Of a stretch of 64,000 nt of DNA, positions 25,396 through 33,843 are shown in pieces (positions within the stretch are counted from its first letter, which is position 1; each line of letters starts with the position of its first letter). The notes beneath the pieces are model-generated. The model was not told where the DNA came from, did not search any database, and saw only the letters and a program-made list of their open reading frames with translations. Source of the stretch: Candidatus Woesearchaeota archaeon. Lineage in GTDB: Archaea > Nanobdellota > Nanobdellia > Woesearchaeales > DSVV01. The translations under genes were made by a program, and so were the position numbers. The stretch spans positions 186,001 to 250,000 of the forward strand of contig JABJHR010000011.1 in NCBI GenBank assembly GCA_018661705.1. Reading direction: 5' to 3'.

Positions 25396-26220
25396 TTAGT
25401 TTTGAACTTTAACTGTTACTGATTTAGAAGCTTTTGTGTTCCAAACTTGTTCAAACATTGATTTTAAAGCTCCTGCAAAAAATTCAGTTGAAACCCAAAT
25501 TCCAACGTCATATGCTGGAACTGCTTTTCCATCATCTAACAAGCTAAATACAACTTCTTTACCATCAACAATACATAATCTTGCTTTAACAGCATCAGTT
25601 TCTCTAATTTCTGCACTTTTACTTAAAGAATCAATTGCTTTTTGTGATTTTTTGGTTACAGGAGCAGCAATTCTAATTTTTACTCCTCTTTTTGCAGCCC
25701 TATCAATTGATCTTTTCAAAGAATCTGCTTTTCTAATAATGCCTTGTTCAGTTGTAAGGAAATCAACTGATTCTTGTGCATTATTAATCATAGTATTAAG
25801 CATGTGATAAACATTTTGTCTATCTCTTAATGATGCAGTTAATTCACTTGGTTCAATTATTTCTACACCCTTTGTGTAAAGAAGATCAAGCTCTTTTAAT
25901 AATTCATCTTTTTTAAGATCATCAATGACCTGTGCTTGTCTTTCAGCATCATCTTTGACTTTTTTCTTAACTCTTTCAATAACTTCTTGAGGTTTAACTG
26001 CTATATACTTAATTGGCTTTCCAATTTTCATGATAATAAATCCTTTTTTCTCAAGACTTTCAAGAACATCATATGCCCTAGATCTTGGAACACCAGAAAT
26101 ATCACTTAATTCACCGGCACTTGAAACTCCTCTACTAAGCAATGATACCCAAATCTTTGCCTCGTAACTATTTAAGCCGAATTCTCTTAATTTGTTTAAA
26201 AATCTTTCACCAATAATCAT
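25396..26220 (-). CDS. TrmB-family transcriptional regulator
   Basis: 274 residues. The N-terminal winged helix (LREFGLNSYEAKIWVSLLSRG, SGVPRSRAYDVLESLEKKGFI) is the TrmB HTH; a helical linker follows, and the C-terminal half (VDFLTTEQGIIRKADSLKRSIDRAAKRGVKIRIAAP, CIVDGKEVVFSLLD, GIWVSTEFFAGALKSMFEQVW) is the phospholipase-D-like effector domain of TrmB proteins that binds sugars in characterised members. Both helices of the HTH are intact. It is transcribed alone, with a purine-rich GCGGGGG site before the ATG. The regulated genes are not evident; the divergent permease operon is the closest candidate. Confidence 0.85.
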   Translation of the reverse strand: MIIGERFLNKLREFGLNSYEAKIWVSLLSRGVSSAGELSDISGVPRSRAYDVLESLEKKGFIIMKIGKPIKYIAVKPQEVIERVKKKVKDDAERQAQVIDDLKKDELLKELDLLYTKGVEIIEPSELTASLRDRQNVYHMLNTMINNAQESVDFLTTEQGIIRKADSLKRSIDRAAKRGVKIRIAAPVTKKSQKAIDSLSKSAEIRETDAVKARLCIVDGKEVVFSLLDDGKAVPAYDVGIWVSTEFFAGALKSMFEQVWNTKASKSVTVKVQN

Positions 26221-26447
26221 ATTTTACATCCCCCGCTATCATTCTTAATTAAAATTTAAGTGACCTCTTTTGAACAGAATAATTTTCTGATTTCTCAGCT
26301 CTTTTTAAGTTTGAATTACATTAAGGAATGCTTCACCCATATATAAAGGTTTTGTTTTTTTCCACTTGAAAGTAGTCAAAAACACAAATTGAGCATAACC
26401 CACACAGATTTAAGAACATTCCACAAGAAATTATAAAAACCAATAAG

Positions 26448-26457
26448 TTTATATAAG
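26448..26457 (+). promoter_or_regulatory. TATA box of the permease operon
   Basis: AGTTTATATAAGTATAT, about 70 bases before the ATG at 26523, leaves a leader of about 45 bases that contains the ribosome binding site AAAAGAGGATG. Confidence 0.5.
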
Positions 26458-26522
26458 TATATATTCAGAAATCTAAATATCATAATTGAATATAATTAAA
26501 AGTTTAAAAAAAAGAGGATGAA

Positions 26523-27584
26523 ATGGTTAAAAAGAGTACATTTGATCAGAAAGAATATAAAAAATTCTTATTCTATGTAATGTTCATTATATTATTAATA
26601 GCATCATATTTGATTATTAAAGATTGGTTAATAACAATACTTAACGCCATGATACTTGTAATGATCTTTTATCCAGCATATGAATACCTAGATAAAAAAA
26701 TAAAAAAAAAAGCAATTTCATCCCTAGTTATTACCATAGGAATCATATTATTAATTGCCCTTCCAACCGGATTCATGATTAATTCTCTTGTAAAAGAAAC
26801 AAGTGGAGTTTATAATTCTTTAAAAGATAAATTTGAAGGCGTTGATTTTAGACAAAAAGATTGTGATACTTTACTCTGTAAAATAAACAAACAAGTTGAT
26901 AATGCAATTTATGAATACAATTTAAAAGATAGCATTGTGAATGCCTTTGAAGCAATTGGAAAAACGATTTCTCAAATTTCATTTGATTTCATTATAGGAA
27001 TCCCCAGTAAAATCATTGGATTTTTGATTATGATTCTGATGATATTTTATTTGTTTCTCGATGGTAAACGTGTTTTAGAATTTATTGAAATACCATTAAC
27101 AAAAGTACAACAAAACAAAGTAATTAAACATATTAGAGACACAATATATGGTGTTGTGTATGGTCAAGTTATCATTGCTATTTTACAAGGTGTTGTGGGT
27201 GCAATTGGTTTAATGTTAGTAGGATTTCATAATCCTGTTTTATTTGGGGTCATCATGGCAATTCTTGCACTCTTACCAATAGTTGGTGCATCATTTGTTT
27301 GGGTTCCCGCTTCATTATATTTAATTATAACAGGGATATTAACTAGCAACACATGGATATTAGGGAAAGGTATTTTTCTGTTACTTTATTCAGGCATTAT
27401 AATTAATGCAATTGAACTATTTGTTAAACCAAAACTAATTGGACAAAAAGCAGGATTACACCCACTAATTGTTTTGGTTGGAATCCTTGGAGGAATCAAA
27501 TTATTTGGATTTGGAGGGCTAATCCTTGGTCCAGTAATACTTTCTATAGTAATTAAGATATTAGAAATGTATAAAGCAAAGTGA
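26523..27584 (+). CDS. AI-2E/PerM-family membrane transporter
   Basis: 353 residues with about seven or eight membrane segments: two at 18-50, one at 60-85, a soluble loop of about 80 residues with a Cys pair (DCDTLLC), then SKIIGFLIMILMIFYLFLDG, and a C-terminal bundle with GVVGAIGLMLVGF, ALLPIVGASFVWVPASLY, and the family's closing GGIKLFGFGGLILGPVILS. This last motif is diagnostic for the AI-2E transporter (PerM/YdiK) family, exporters of small molecules or ion antiporters in studied members. It precedes AMP phosphorylase by four bases and is probably co-transcribed with it. Confidence 0.85.
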   Translation: MVKKSTFDQKEYKKFLFYVMFIILLIASYLIIKDWLITILNAMILVMIFYPAYEYLDKKIKKKAISSLVITIGIILLIALPTGFMINSLVKETSGVYNSLKDKFEGVDFRQKDCDTLLCKINKQVDNAIYEYNLKDSIVNAFEAIGKTISQISFDFIIGIPSKIIGFLIMILMIFYLFLDGKRVLEFIEIPLTKVQQNKVIKHIRDTIYGVVYGQVIIAILQGVVGAIGLMLVGFHNPVLFGVIMAILALLPIVGASFVWVPASLYLIITGILTSNTWILGKGIFLLLYSGIIINAIELFVKPKLIGQKAGLHPLIVLVGILGGIKLFGFGGLILGPVILSIVIKILEMYKAK

Positions 27585-27588
27585 TAAA

Positions 27589-29109
27589 ATGGAATATAAA
27601 GTTAAAAGATTAGACATGTACACTGGATACCCGTTAGTAATTGTTCTAAACAAAAAAGATGCAGATTTAATGGATGTATATTCACTAGATAGAATAAGAG
27701 TTAAAAAAGGAAAAAAACAAATTATTGCAACATTAGATACAACTAATTCTGAAAAATTAGTTAAAAGAGGAGAAATTGGAATTTTTGATGAAGGATTTAA
27801 AAAATTAAAAGTAAAGATGGGATCAAAAGTTCATATATATCTTGAAAAAAAACCAACATCAGTCTCACATATCAAAAAAAAACTAATGGGTAAAAAGTTG
27901 AGTAATAAAGAGATATATGAAATTATTAAAGATATTAGTAATGGATTGTTAAATGAAATTGAAATTTCTTATTTTGTTGCAGGCAGCTACATTAATAAAT
28001 TAAGCTTTAAAGAAACCGTTGCCTTAACTAAAGCAATGATTAATACAGGAGAAATTATTAAATTCAATAAAAAAATTGTGGTAGATAAGCATTGTATTGG
28101 GGGGGTAGCAGGTAATAGAACAACACCAATAGTTGTTGCAATAATGGCTGCAGCAGGAATTACAATGCCAAAAACAAGTTCAAGATCAATTACAAGTGCA
28201 GCCGGAACTGCAGACACAGTTGAAGTTTTATGCAATGTAGATTTATCAATAAAACAAATGAAAAAAATTGTTAATAAAACTCACGGCTGTTTAGCATGGG
28301 GTGGCGCACTTAACCTTGCACCAAGTGATGATAAGATAATAAGAGTGGAACACCCATTAAGTATGGATCCAACTGGACAATTAATTGCAAGCATCTTAGC
28401 TAAAAAAAGAAGTGTTTCTGCAACACATGTTCTAATTGATATTCCTATTGGAAAAGGTGCTAAAATTGAAAAGATGAAAGATGCAATTCACCTTAAAAAG
28501 AAATTTATAGAGGTATCAAGAAAAATTGGATTGCGAGTAAAAGTGTTTATAACAGATGGATTACAACCAATTGGAAAAGGAATTGGGCCAATGTTAGAAG
28601 CAAGAGAATTAATTCATGTTCTTAAAAATTCATCAACAGAAAATTACCATCCTGTTTTGAAAAGAAAATGTTTACATATTGCAGGAGATTTATTTGAATT
28701 AATTAAAAAAACCAAAAAAGGAAAGGGCTATGCATATGCAAAACAAATTTTGGAATCTGGTAAAGCTTACAAAAAATTTAAAGAAATAATTAAAGCACAA
28801 GGTGGCAAGGTTCCAAATCCTGAAAAAATGAAATTAGCAAAATTTAGTATTACTTTTAATGCACAAAATAGTGGGAAAATAAAACACATAGATAATAAAA
28901 CCATAAATAGAATGGCAAGAATTGCTGGTGCACCATATGATAAAGAAGCAGGAATTTATTTTTATGCGCATAAAAATGACATAGTAAAAAGAGGAGACAA
29001 ATTATTCACGTTATATTCAGATAATAAAAGTAGATTAAATTATGCCAAAAAAATAAATTGGAAGCAAGGATTAGAGATAAAACCCAATGGTAAGAAAAAG
29101 AAAAAATGA
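27589..29109 (+). CDS. deoA: AMP phosphorylase
   Basis: 506 residues, the length typical of archaeal AMP phosphorylase and longer than bacterial thymidine phosphorylase because of the N-terminal domain (residues 1-85). KHCIGGVAGNRTTPIVV is the phosphate-binding glycine loop, TSSRSITSAAGTADTVE the nucleotide-binding stretch and GCLAWGGALNLAPSDDKII the catalytic-domain signature. The enzyme splits AMP (also CMP, UMP) with phosphate to ribose 1,5-bisphosphate, the entry into the pathway with R15P isomerase and form III RuBisCO; those partners are not in the window. The stop overlaps the next start (ATGA). Confidence 0.93.
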   Translation: MEYKVKRLDMYTGYPLVIVLNKKDADLMDVYSLDRIRVKKGKKQIIATLDTTNSEKLVKRGEIGIFDEGFKKLKVKMGSKVHIYLEKKPTSVSHIKKKLMGKKLSNKEIYEIIKDISNGLLNEIEISYFVAGSYINKLSFKETVALTKAMINTGEIIKFNKKIVVDKHCIGGVAGNRTTPIVVAIMAAAGITMPKTSSRSITSAAGTADTVEVLCNVDLSIKQMKKIVNKTHGCLAWGGALNLAPSDDKIIRVEHPLSMDPTGQLIASILAKKRSVSATHVLIDIPIGKGAKIEKMKDAIHLKKKFIEVSRKIGLRVKVFITDGLQPIGKGIGPMLEARELIHVLKNSSTENYHPVLKRKCLHIAGDLFELIKKTKKGKGYAYAKQILESGKAYKKFKEIIKAQGGKVPNPEKMKLAKFSITFNAQNSGKIKHIDNKTINRMARIAGAPYDKEAGIYFYAHKNDIVKRGDKLFTLYSDNKSRLNYAKKINWKQGLEIKPNGKKKKK

Positions 29110-29570
29110 AAAAGTGTAAACAATGTAAAACAGAATTAGTAGGAACAGGACCTGTTCATATTTGTCCAAAATGCTATGAAATTGAGATTGAAGATAAAAA
29201 GTGGAAAGGACATAAGTCTAATTGTCCAAAATGTGATTCAGAAGTAAAATTATTCCAAACACACAATAAAGGCAGAGTTTACCACTGTCAAAATTGCAAT
29301 ACAATTGGACATGTATTAAATGATAAAGAATTTCATAAAAAAACATACAAAGTTCCAAAAAATTCAAAACTTGGAAAAAAACTTACGTGGTTATTTGATG
29401 TTCCTTGTCAATATTGGTTTAGAAAAGACGAAATAGAAAAAGATATTTGTAAAAAATGTGATATGAAAAAAGTTTGTGATGAACACAGCCAAGCACTGCA
29501 CAAATTTACATCAAGAAAAGATGTTGAAATTTATTTTGCAGGGGATTTTATAGAGATGGTACATAAATAA
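29106..29570 (+). CDS. multi-zinc-ribbon protein
   Basis: 154 residues, translationally coupled to AMP phosphorylase (ATGA). Three CxxC pairs make two zinc ribbons (CKQCKTEL/CPKCYE; CPKCDSE/CQNCNT), and a third set CQYW...CKKCDMKKVC follows. The middle is lysine-rich. I do not recognise a named family. Because it is coupled to AMP phosphorylase it could be a nucleic-acid-binding regulator or a metal-dependent partner, but nothing in the sequence decides this. Confidence 0.6.
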   Translation: MKKCKQCKTELVGTGPVHICPKCYEIEIEDKKWKGHKSNCPKCDSEVKLFQTHNKGRVYHCQNCNTIGHVLNDKEFHKKTYKVPKNSKLGKKLTWLFDVPCQYWFRKDEIEKDICKKCDMKKVCDEHSQALHKFTSRKDVEIYFAGDFIEMVHK

Positions 29571-29603
29571 ATTTATTAAAAAATTAAACTGAAAAATTAA
29601 ATT

Positions 29604-29972
29604 TTATTTCTTAAACACAATATACCTATTCAAATAATAACCTAACAAACTAGAGGGTATACTTGAAACAATAATTACAATTACATAATATTTTGTAATA
29701 AACAAGTGCAGAACATAATTTAAACCAAACCAAATAGTATACATTGCAAATAAAACTAAAATAAATATGAAAAACTTGGTATTGTTAATATCTTTAGCTT
29801 TGAATGTTAAATGTTTATGAACAAAGAATGAAGCACTCCATCCCAAGAATAATGAAATCAGAAAAGAGTATAAATGCCATAACCCTGTGATTTCGGTGAT
29901 TAAAGTAGTTAATATAATCTGTATCCAATAGATAACAGATCCAAAAACTGCATAACGAATGAATTGTTTCAT
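29604..29972 (-). CDS. GtrA-like membrane protein
   Basis: 122 residues from the ATG at 29972; a TTG at 29990 would add six hydrophobic residues but has no ribosome binding site. Four membrane helices are visible: FIRYAVFGSVIYWIQIILTT, SFLISLFLGWSASFFVHKHLTF, FIFILVLFAMYTIWFGLNYVL and VIVIIVSSIPSSLLGYYLNRYIVF. The pattern 'F..yg..G......n......W..s..N(H)r...F' and the closing NRYIVFKK are typical of GtrA, a small protein thought to move polyprenyl-linked sugars across the membrane for cell-surface glycosylation. It fits with the glycosyltransferases elsewhere in the window. Confidence 0.75.
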   Translation of the reverse strand: MKQFIRYAVFGSVIYWIQIILTTLITEITGLWHLYSFLISLFLGWSASFFVHKHLTFKAKDINNTKFFIFILVLFAMYTIWFGLNYVLHLFITKYYVIVIIVSSIPSSLLGYYLNRYIVFKK

Positions 29973-30009
29973 AATTAAAAGAAAAAACAAAACAAGTTTT
30001 TAAATTTAA

Positions 30010-30438
30010 TTATTGACAAGTGTTATTAAAGGAATCCACTCGACCCATCATATAATAAAGTATATTTTGAGCATCTTTTACTTCAATTATGCCATCTGCA
30101 TTAACATCAATACAACAAGTACCATAATCATGGTTAAATTTCTTCATAGGCACCATGATTGCTTGAATAATCTTATAATCACAGATATTAATCATTGTAT
30201 TTCCATCTACATCACCAACTTTCCTTGGTGTTTCATTGTCATAAGGAGCACAATCAAATTCTTCTGCTTGAGATAGACAATAAAGAGTAAGTGCATTTTG
30301 AATTCCTTTCATACGTTTCTCTGAAATATGATCCACTTCAAAAAATCCAGAACTGTAATTCCCATATGTTCTTGCATTCATTGCAGGCAATATTAATAAC
30401 AAAATAATTCCAAGAATAAATATTGATCTTAACTTCAT
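30010..30438 (-). CDS. secreted dockerin-like protein
   Basis: 142 residues with an N-terminal signal peptide (SIFILGIILLLILPAMNARTYG). Two dockerin-type calcium loops are visible: DVDGNTMINICDYKIIQAI and DVNADGIIEVKDAQNILYYM, each beginning D-x-[DN]-x-D/N and followed by a helix, 35 residues apart. Dockerins bind cohesins and hold proteins together at the cell surface; in archaea they occur in many surface proteins. Cys residues CDY, CC and a terminal C may form disulphides. A ribosome binding site GGGGGG lies about 10 bases before the ATG. No cohesin is seen in the window. Confidence 0.75.
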   Translation of the reverse strand: MKLRSIFILGIILLLILPAMNARTYGNYSSGFFEVDHISEKRMKGIQNALTLYCLSQAEEFDCAPYDNETPRKVGDVDGNTMINICDYKIIQAIMVPMKKFNHDYGTCCIDVNADGIIEVKDAQNILYYMMGRVDSFNNTCQ

Positions 30439-30553
30439 TGTTATTACCCCCCCTAATAGTTATGGTATTGTATATTTACCATATAAGGATTATGGCTCTG
30501 TAACAGATATATTAGAGAATAAAAATTAAAGACTATGGTGAAAAGAATAATGA

Positions 30554-30648
30554 CGCCAACGCCCAGATTTGAACTGGGATACAAGAAAATCCAAAGGATT
30601 TTCTGTACACAAAATTCCAAGGGAATTTTGTTGTATCCCGGAGGAAAC
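30554..30648 (-). pseudogene. 3' fragment of tRNA-Ser interrupted by a 54-base hairpin insertion
   Basis: Bases 30554-30581 and 30636-30648 are identical to the 3' end and variable arm of the complete tRNA-Ser next to it (30680-30707 and 30708-30720). A 54-base insert separates them at the dinucleotide TA, leaving TA on both sides. The insert folds as GGGATACAA/TTGTATCCC enclosing two hairpins (AGAAAATCC/GGATTTTCT and ACAAAATTCC/GGAATTTTGT). There is no 5' half, so this is a relic; the insert may be an old intron or a small transposed element. Confidence 0.7.
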
Positions 30649-30679
30649 AATAAGCAACATTAAAAAAATTAGAAAAAAA

Positions 30680-30779
30680 CGCCAACGCCCAGATTTGAAC
30701 TGGGATATCCCGGAGGAAACCGGCTTGCTTGACCTTGAATACTCAAGGCCGGCGCAGTACCAGATTGTGCCACGTTGGC
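30680..30779 (-). tRNA. tRNA-Ser(UGA) with a 16-base intron at 37/38
   Basis: Acceptor GCCAACG/CGTTGGC with discriminator G73 (the archaeal serine identity base), D-stem GCA/TGC with GG in the loop, anticodon stem CCGGC/GCCGG, a 15-base class II variable arm, T-arm CCCAG-TTCAAAT-CTGGG. The anticodon loop region is 23 bases: CTTGAG, intron of 16, A. CTTG of the loop pairs with CAAG in the intron, and the three-base bulges AGT and CAA place the cuts at AG|T and CA|A, a bulge-helix-bulge form. Anticodon TGA is at 34-36. Confidence 0.88.
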
Positions 30780-30849
30780 ATGAACGTGAGTGAATGACAA
30801 AGTGGCGCCCATGAATCTTGGATTCAAGAGGATGCCACGTTGGCATGAA
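30768..30849. repeat. 17-base direct repeat of the tRNA-Ser 5' end
   Basis: TGCCACGTTGGCATGAA occurs at 30768-30784 (first 12 bases of the tRNA plus upstream flank, minus sense) and again at 30833-30849. The segment between has its own outer pairing GTGGC/GCCAC with a hairpin TGAATC/GATTCA. With the 3' fragment at 30554 this frames the gene by partial copies on both sides. Confidence 0.65.
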
Positions 30850-30946
30850 TGTGAATTAATTCAAAAATAGAGTCCTTCTTTATATATTTTTATTTTAATT
30901 ATTAAAAATATTATAACAAGATTAAAAAAGACTAATAACCGCATAG

Positions 30947-31114
30947 TTAATGATTTAAAGGCAAAAGAATAGGGATTCCATCGTTTATAGCAGATTTAAC
31001 ACCACAATTAGAACAAATAAGCTCGTTATTAGCCTTAACATATTTTAAAGCACTTTTACAAACTGGACAGACAAGAATATTGATTAAATCCTCACTAATT
31101 TCATTTTTAAGCAT
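30947..31114 (-). CDS. Trm112-like zinc-ribbon protein
   Basis: 55 residues. The sequence from LINILVCPVCKSAL through ELICSNCG to INDGIPILLP reproduces the Trm112/UPF0434 pattern 'LLeiLaCPvCk..L.......LvC..Cg..YpI.dGIPvLLp' in full. Trm112 is the small activating partner of several methyltransferases acting on tRNA, rRNA and release factor (Mtq2) in eukaryotes and archaea. An HemK/Mtq2-like methyltransferase is encoded 3 kb away (34374), a possible partner. The 'AGTTGTG' before the ATG is a weak ribosome binding site; the promoter is probably shared with the divergent TFB region. Confidence 0.8.
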   Translation of the reverse strand: MLKNEISEDLINILVCPVCKSALKYVKANNELICSNCGVKSAINDGIPILLPLNH

Positions 31115-31223
31115 TTTTTCACAACTTATTGATTATAAAACGGCTAAATGGACAATTTTTCATTAAAAAAACCCAATTCACTTCTAGATAGCACAGAAAC
31201 ATTTAAAAACTTTTCTATAAAAA

Positions 31224-31240
31224 GCGAAAGATTTAAAAAG
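31224..31240 (+). promoter_or_regulatory. BRE/TATA promoter of TFB
   Basis: GCGAAAGATTTAAAAAG is an archaeal BRE plus TATA-like element. The same CGAAA(G/T)ATTTAWA word precedes the genes at 8940 (plus), 34206 (minus) and 36622 (minus). It leaves a leader of roughly 100 bases with GGAGG before the ATG at 31362. Confidence 0.5.
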
Positions 31241-31361
31241 TTTCCGACATTCCTATTTATAAATTTAATTAAAGTATAAAGTATAGATTATAATTAAGAG
31301 TGTGGGGATTAATTGTTATTAAGGGGAAATAGATCTTTCCATCTTATTGGAGGAAATTAAA

Positions 31362-32291
31362 ATGGCACAATATGTTAAAAAATGCCCTGAGTGTGGGGGA
31401 ATTAATCTTTTCTGGAATAAAGACAAAGGAGAAGTTATCTGTAAAGATTGCGGACTAGTTGTCGAAGAAAAAATGGTTGACTTTGGTCAAGAATGGAGAG
31501 AATTTGATAGTGACCAAGGAGATAGTAAAAGAAGAACTGGTGCTCCAATGACCTATACACAATATGATCGTGGATTAGGTACAGAAGTTGGTAGAAAAGC
31601 TGACATTTATGCATTAGGTAACAAAGATAGAAATAAATTTTTCAGGCTAAGAAAATGGCAATACAGAATCAGTACTGCAATTGAAAGAAATTTGAAATTA
31701 GCATTAGCAGAACTAAAAAGAGTTTCTAGTTATCTAAAACTTCCAGAATCTGTTGAAGAAGAAGCTGCAAGAATCTACACTTTAGCTGTTCAACGTGGAT
31801 TAGTTAGAGGACGTTCAATGGAAAGTGTTGTTGCTGGCGCATTATACGCAGCATGTAGAAGGCACGATGTTCCGAGAACATTAGATGAATTAAGTGAAGC
31901 TTCTGGAATTGAAAAGAAAGAAATTGGAAGAACCTATAGATTCGTAACAAGAGAATTAGGAATTACAATTTTACCCTCAAATCCAGCAGATTACATTGCA
32001 AGATTTGCAAGTGCTTTAAAATTAAGTGCAGAAACACAAAGTAGAGCAATTGAGATCCTAGAAAACGCACAAAAATCAGAGTTAACAAGCGGAAGAGGAC
32101 CAACAGGAATTGCAGCTGCTGCATTATATGTTTCAGCATTAATTCACGGCGAGAAAAGAACTCAAAGAGAAGTTGCAGATGTTGCTGGAGTTACTGAAGT
32201 TACAATCAGAAACAGATACAAAGAAATTCTTGAAGAACTTGGTTTAGAAAAAGAAATTAAAAAAACTAAGAAGAAAAAGAAAAGAATCTAA
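31362..32291 (+). CDS. tfb: transcription initiation factor IIB
   Basis: Start set at the ATG behind GGAGG (31349-31353), not at the earlier TTG; 309 residues. The N-terminal zinc ribbon CPECGG...CKDCGLV, the B-finger/reader region (EWREFDSDQGDSKRRTGAP), and two cyclin repeats (residues about 110-200 and 205-295, with VAGALYAACRRHDVPRTLDEL and IAAAALYVSALIHGEKRTQREV) are all present. TFB bridges TBP-TATA and RNA polymerase. Length is standard. The C-terminus ends with a basic KKTKKKKKRI tail. Only one TFB is seen here. Confidence 0.97.
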   Translation: MAQYVKKCPECGGINLFWNKDKGEVICKDCGLVVEEKMVDFGQEWREFDSDQGDSKRRTGAPMTYTQYDRGLGTEVGRKADIYALGNKDRNKFFRLRKWQYRISTAIERNLKLALAELKRVSSYLKLPESVEEEAARIYTLAVQRGLVRGRSMESVVAGALYAACRRHDVPRTLDELSEASGIEKKEIGRTYRFVTRELGITILPSNPADYIARFASALKLSAETQSRAIEILENAQKSELTSGRGPTGIAAAALYVSALIHGEKRTQREVADVAGVTEVTIRNRYKEILEELGLEKEIKKTKKKKKRI

Positions 32292-32369
32292 AATCTGTAA
32301 ATTACTTTTTTTATTTTATTATTCTTATTTCTATAAAATACTAAAATGTCATAGATTAAAAATCAAAAT

Positions 32370-32380
32370 ATTTATATAAA
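32370..32380 (+). promoter_or_regulatory. TATA box of the 32460 gene
   Basis: ATATTTATATAAAAAG about 85 bases before the start codon; no clear ribosome binding site is seen directly before the ATG. Confidence 0.4.
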
Positions 32381-32459
32381 AAGAAATTAAAGAACTATAT
32401 AGATTGATATATTTATTAGTTAATGCTTATCAACATAATAAATGTATTAATCGAAAAAG

Positions 32460-33827
32460 ATGGTGAATAAACAGTTAGTAAACTACATAAAGGCTAATTT
32501 AGATAAAGGTATTTCTATTGATCAACTTAAAAATTCATTATTAAATTCTGGTTGGACAATCTATGATGTAGAAGTTGCTGCCAAGGAAGCAGATTATGAA
32601 ATTAAACATAAGTCAAGTATTAAAAAAATATTCCCATATATTATGACATTGTTAATTATATTCTTAATGATTTCTGCCACCGCATGGTATTTTACAAAAC
32701 CAATATGTGGCGATGGAAAAATGAGTAGAGGAGAAACATCAGAAACTTGTTGTATAGATGCAGGATGTGTCGGAGAACAAGGATGCAAGGAAAATGTTTG
32801 TGTCGATCCAATTTGTGGGGAATGCGAATATTTAGAAAATAACCGTTGTAAAAAATATGATTGTTGCGAAAGTAGTGATTGCGATACAACACAAGAGTGC
32901 ACAAATAACGAATGTAAAGAATTGCATTGTAAGTTTTGTGAATACTCATTAGATCATAAATGTAATACTTTTGCTTGTTGTGATGATGATGATTGTGATG
33001 ATAATAAAGAAAATACTGATGATGCTTGTATAGGTGCAAGAACAATTGCTGCAACTTGTTCTAACCTTGCATTAGATGAATGTGAAGTAGATAGTGATTG
33101 TGATGATAAAGACAATTCAACAGACGACTTTTGTTTAGATTCTCCAAAAAAATGTTCAAATATTAAAATTAAAGATTGTGTTTCTGGCGATGATTTCTGC
33201 CCTAAAAAATGTAGCTTTGAAGAGGACAACGACTGTGAAGCAGAAGTAATTGATTGTGGGATTGACTTTGAATGTTTTATTCTGGCAGCAGAAACTTGTG
33301 AATTAGCAAAACTAAATTTTATTACAGAAAGCACATTAGTAGGAGCAATACAAACTACAAAATCATATTTAGAATTAAAAGGATATGACATAGCAGAAGC
33401 AGAAAAATGTGTTTTATATTTAAGATTAGATGATGTTAGTTTAAGATATAGTGATGATACACTTCAATTATTGCTAAATAGTGGCGTAACACTTGAAGAA
33501 ATTGATCAACAAGAACTAGAAGCTAATCAAAAACTTTCTTCCCTAAAAAACAAAGATGGACATTGTAGAATGCAACATGATGAATTAAATGAAGCACTTG
33601 GCTTATGGCAAACAGGAATGTTCCTTGAATATGAGTTTAATGCAGAAAGTTGCCAAGGAAATTATTTTACAGATTCTGAAAGTGAGGAAACAACAAATGA
33701 TGATGGCGATAATGAAGAATTAAATAATTCAGTAGAAATTAATTCTAGTATTGACATAAACGAAAGCATAGAAATAAATGAAACTATTGAAGATCTTAAT
33801 ATAACAACAGAAAACTCAACAGTTTAA
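32460..33827 (+). CDS. Cys-rich membrane protein with one N-terminal GW repeat
   Basis: 455 residues. Residues 1-45 (LVNYIKANLDKGISIDQLKNSLLNSGWTIYDVEVAAKEA) match one unit of the helical repeat array in the giant protein's tail. A membrane helix follows (YIMTLLIIFLMISATAWYF, about 60-78), then an extracellular part with CGDGKMSRGETSETCC, many CxxC and CCxxxDC motifs (CGECEYL, CCESSDCD, CKFCEYS, CCDDDDCD), and from residue 265 a helical domain with paired Cys. The C-terminal 55 residues are an Asn/Glu/Ile-rich, sequon-containing tail. As in the giant protein, the repeat should be on the cytoplasmic side. Function unknown. Confidence 0.65.
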   Translation: MVNKQLVNYIKANLDKGISIDQLKNSLLNSGWTIYDVEVAAKEADYEIKHKSSIKKIFPYIMTLLIIFLMISATAWYFTKPICGDGKMSRGETSETCCIDAGCVGEQGCKENVCVDPICGECEYLENNRCKKYDCCESSDCDTTQECTNNECKELHCKFCEYSLDHKCNTFACCDDDDCDDNKENTDDACIGARTIAATCSNLALDECEVDSDCDDKDNSTDDFCLDSPKKCSNIKIKDCVSGDDFCPKKCSFEEDNDCEAEVIDCGIDFECFILAAETCELAKLNFITESTLVGAIQTTKSYLELKGYDIAEAEKCVLYLRLDDVSLRYSDDTLQLLLNSGVTLEEIDQQELEANQKLSSLKNKDGHCRMQHDELNEALGLWQTGMFLEYEFNAESCQGNYFTDSESEETTNDDGDNEELNNSVEINSSIDINESIEINETIEDLNITTENSTV

Positions 33828-33843
33828 TAAAACAAAAGAAAAA

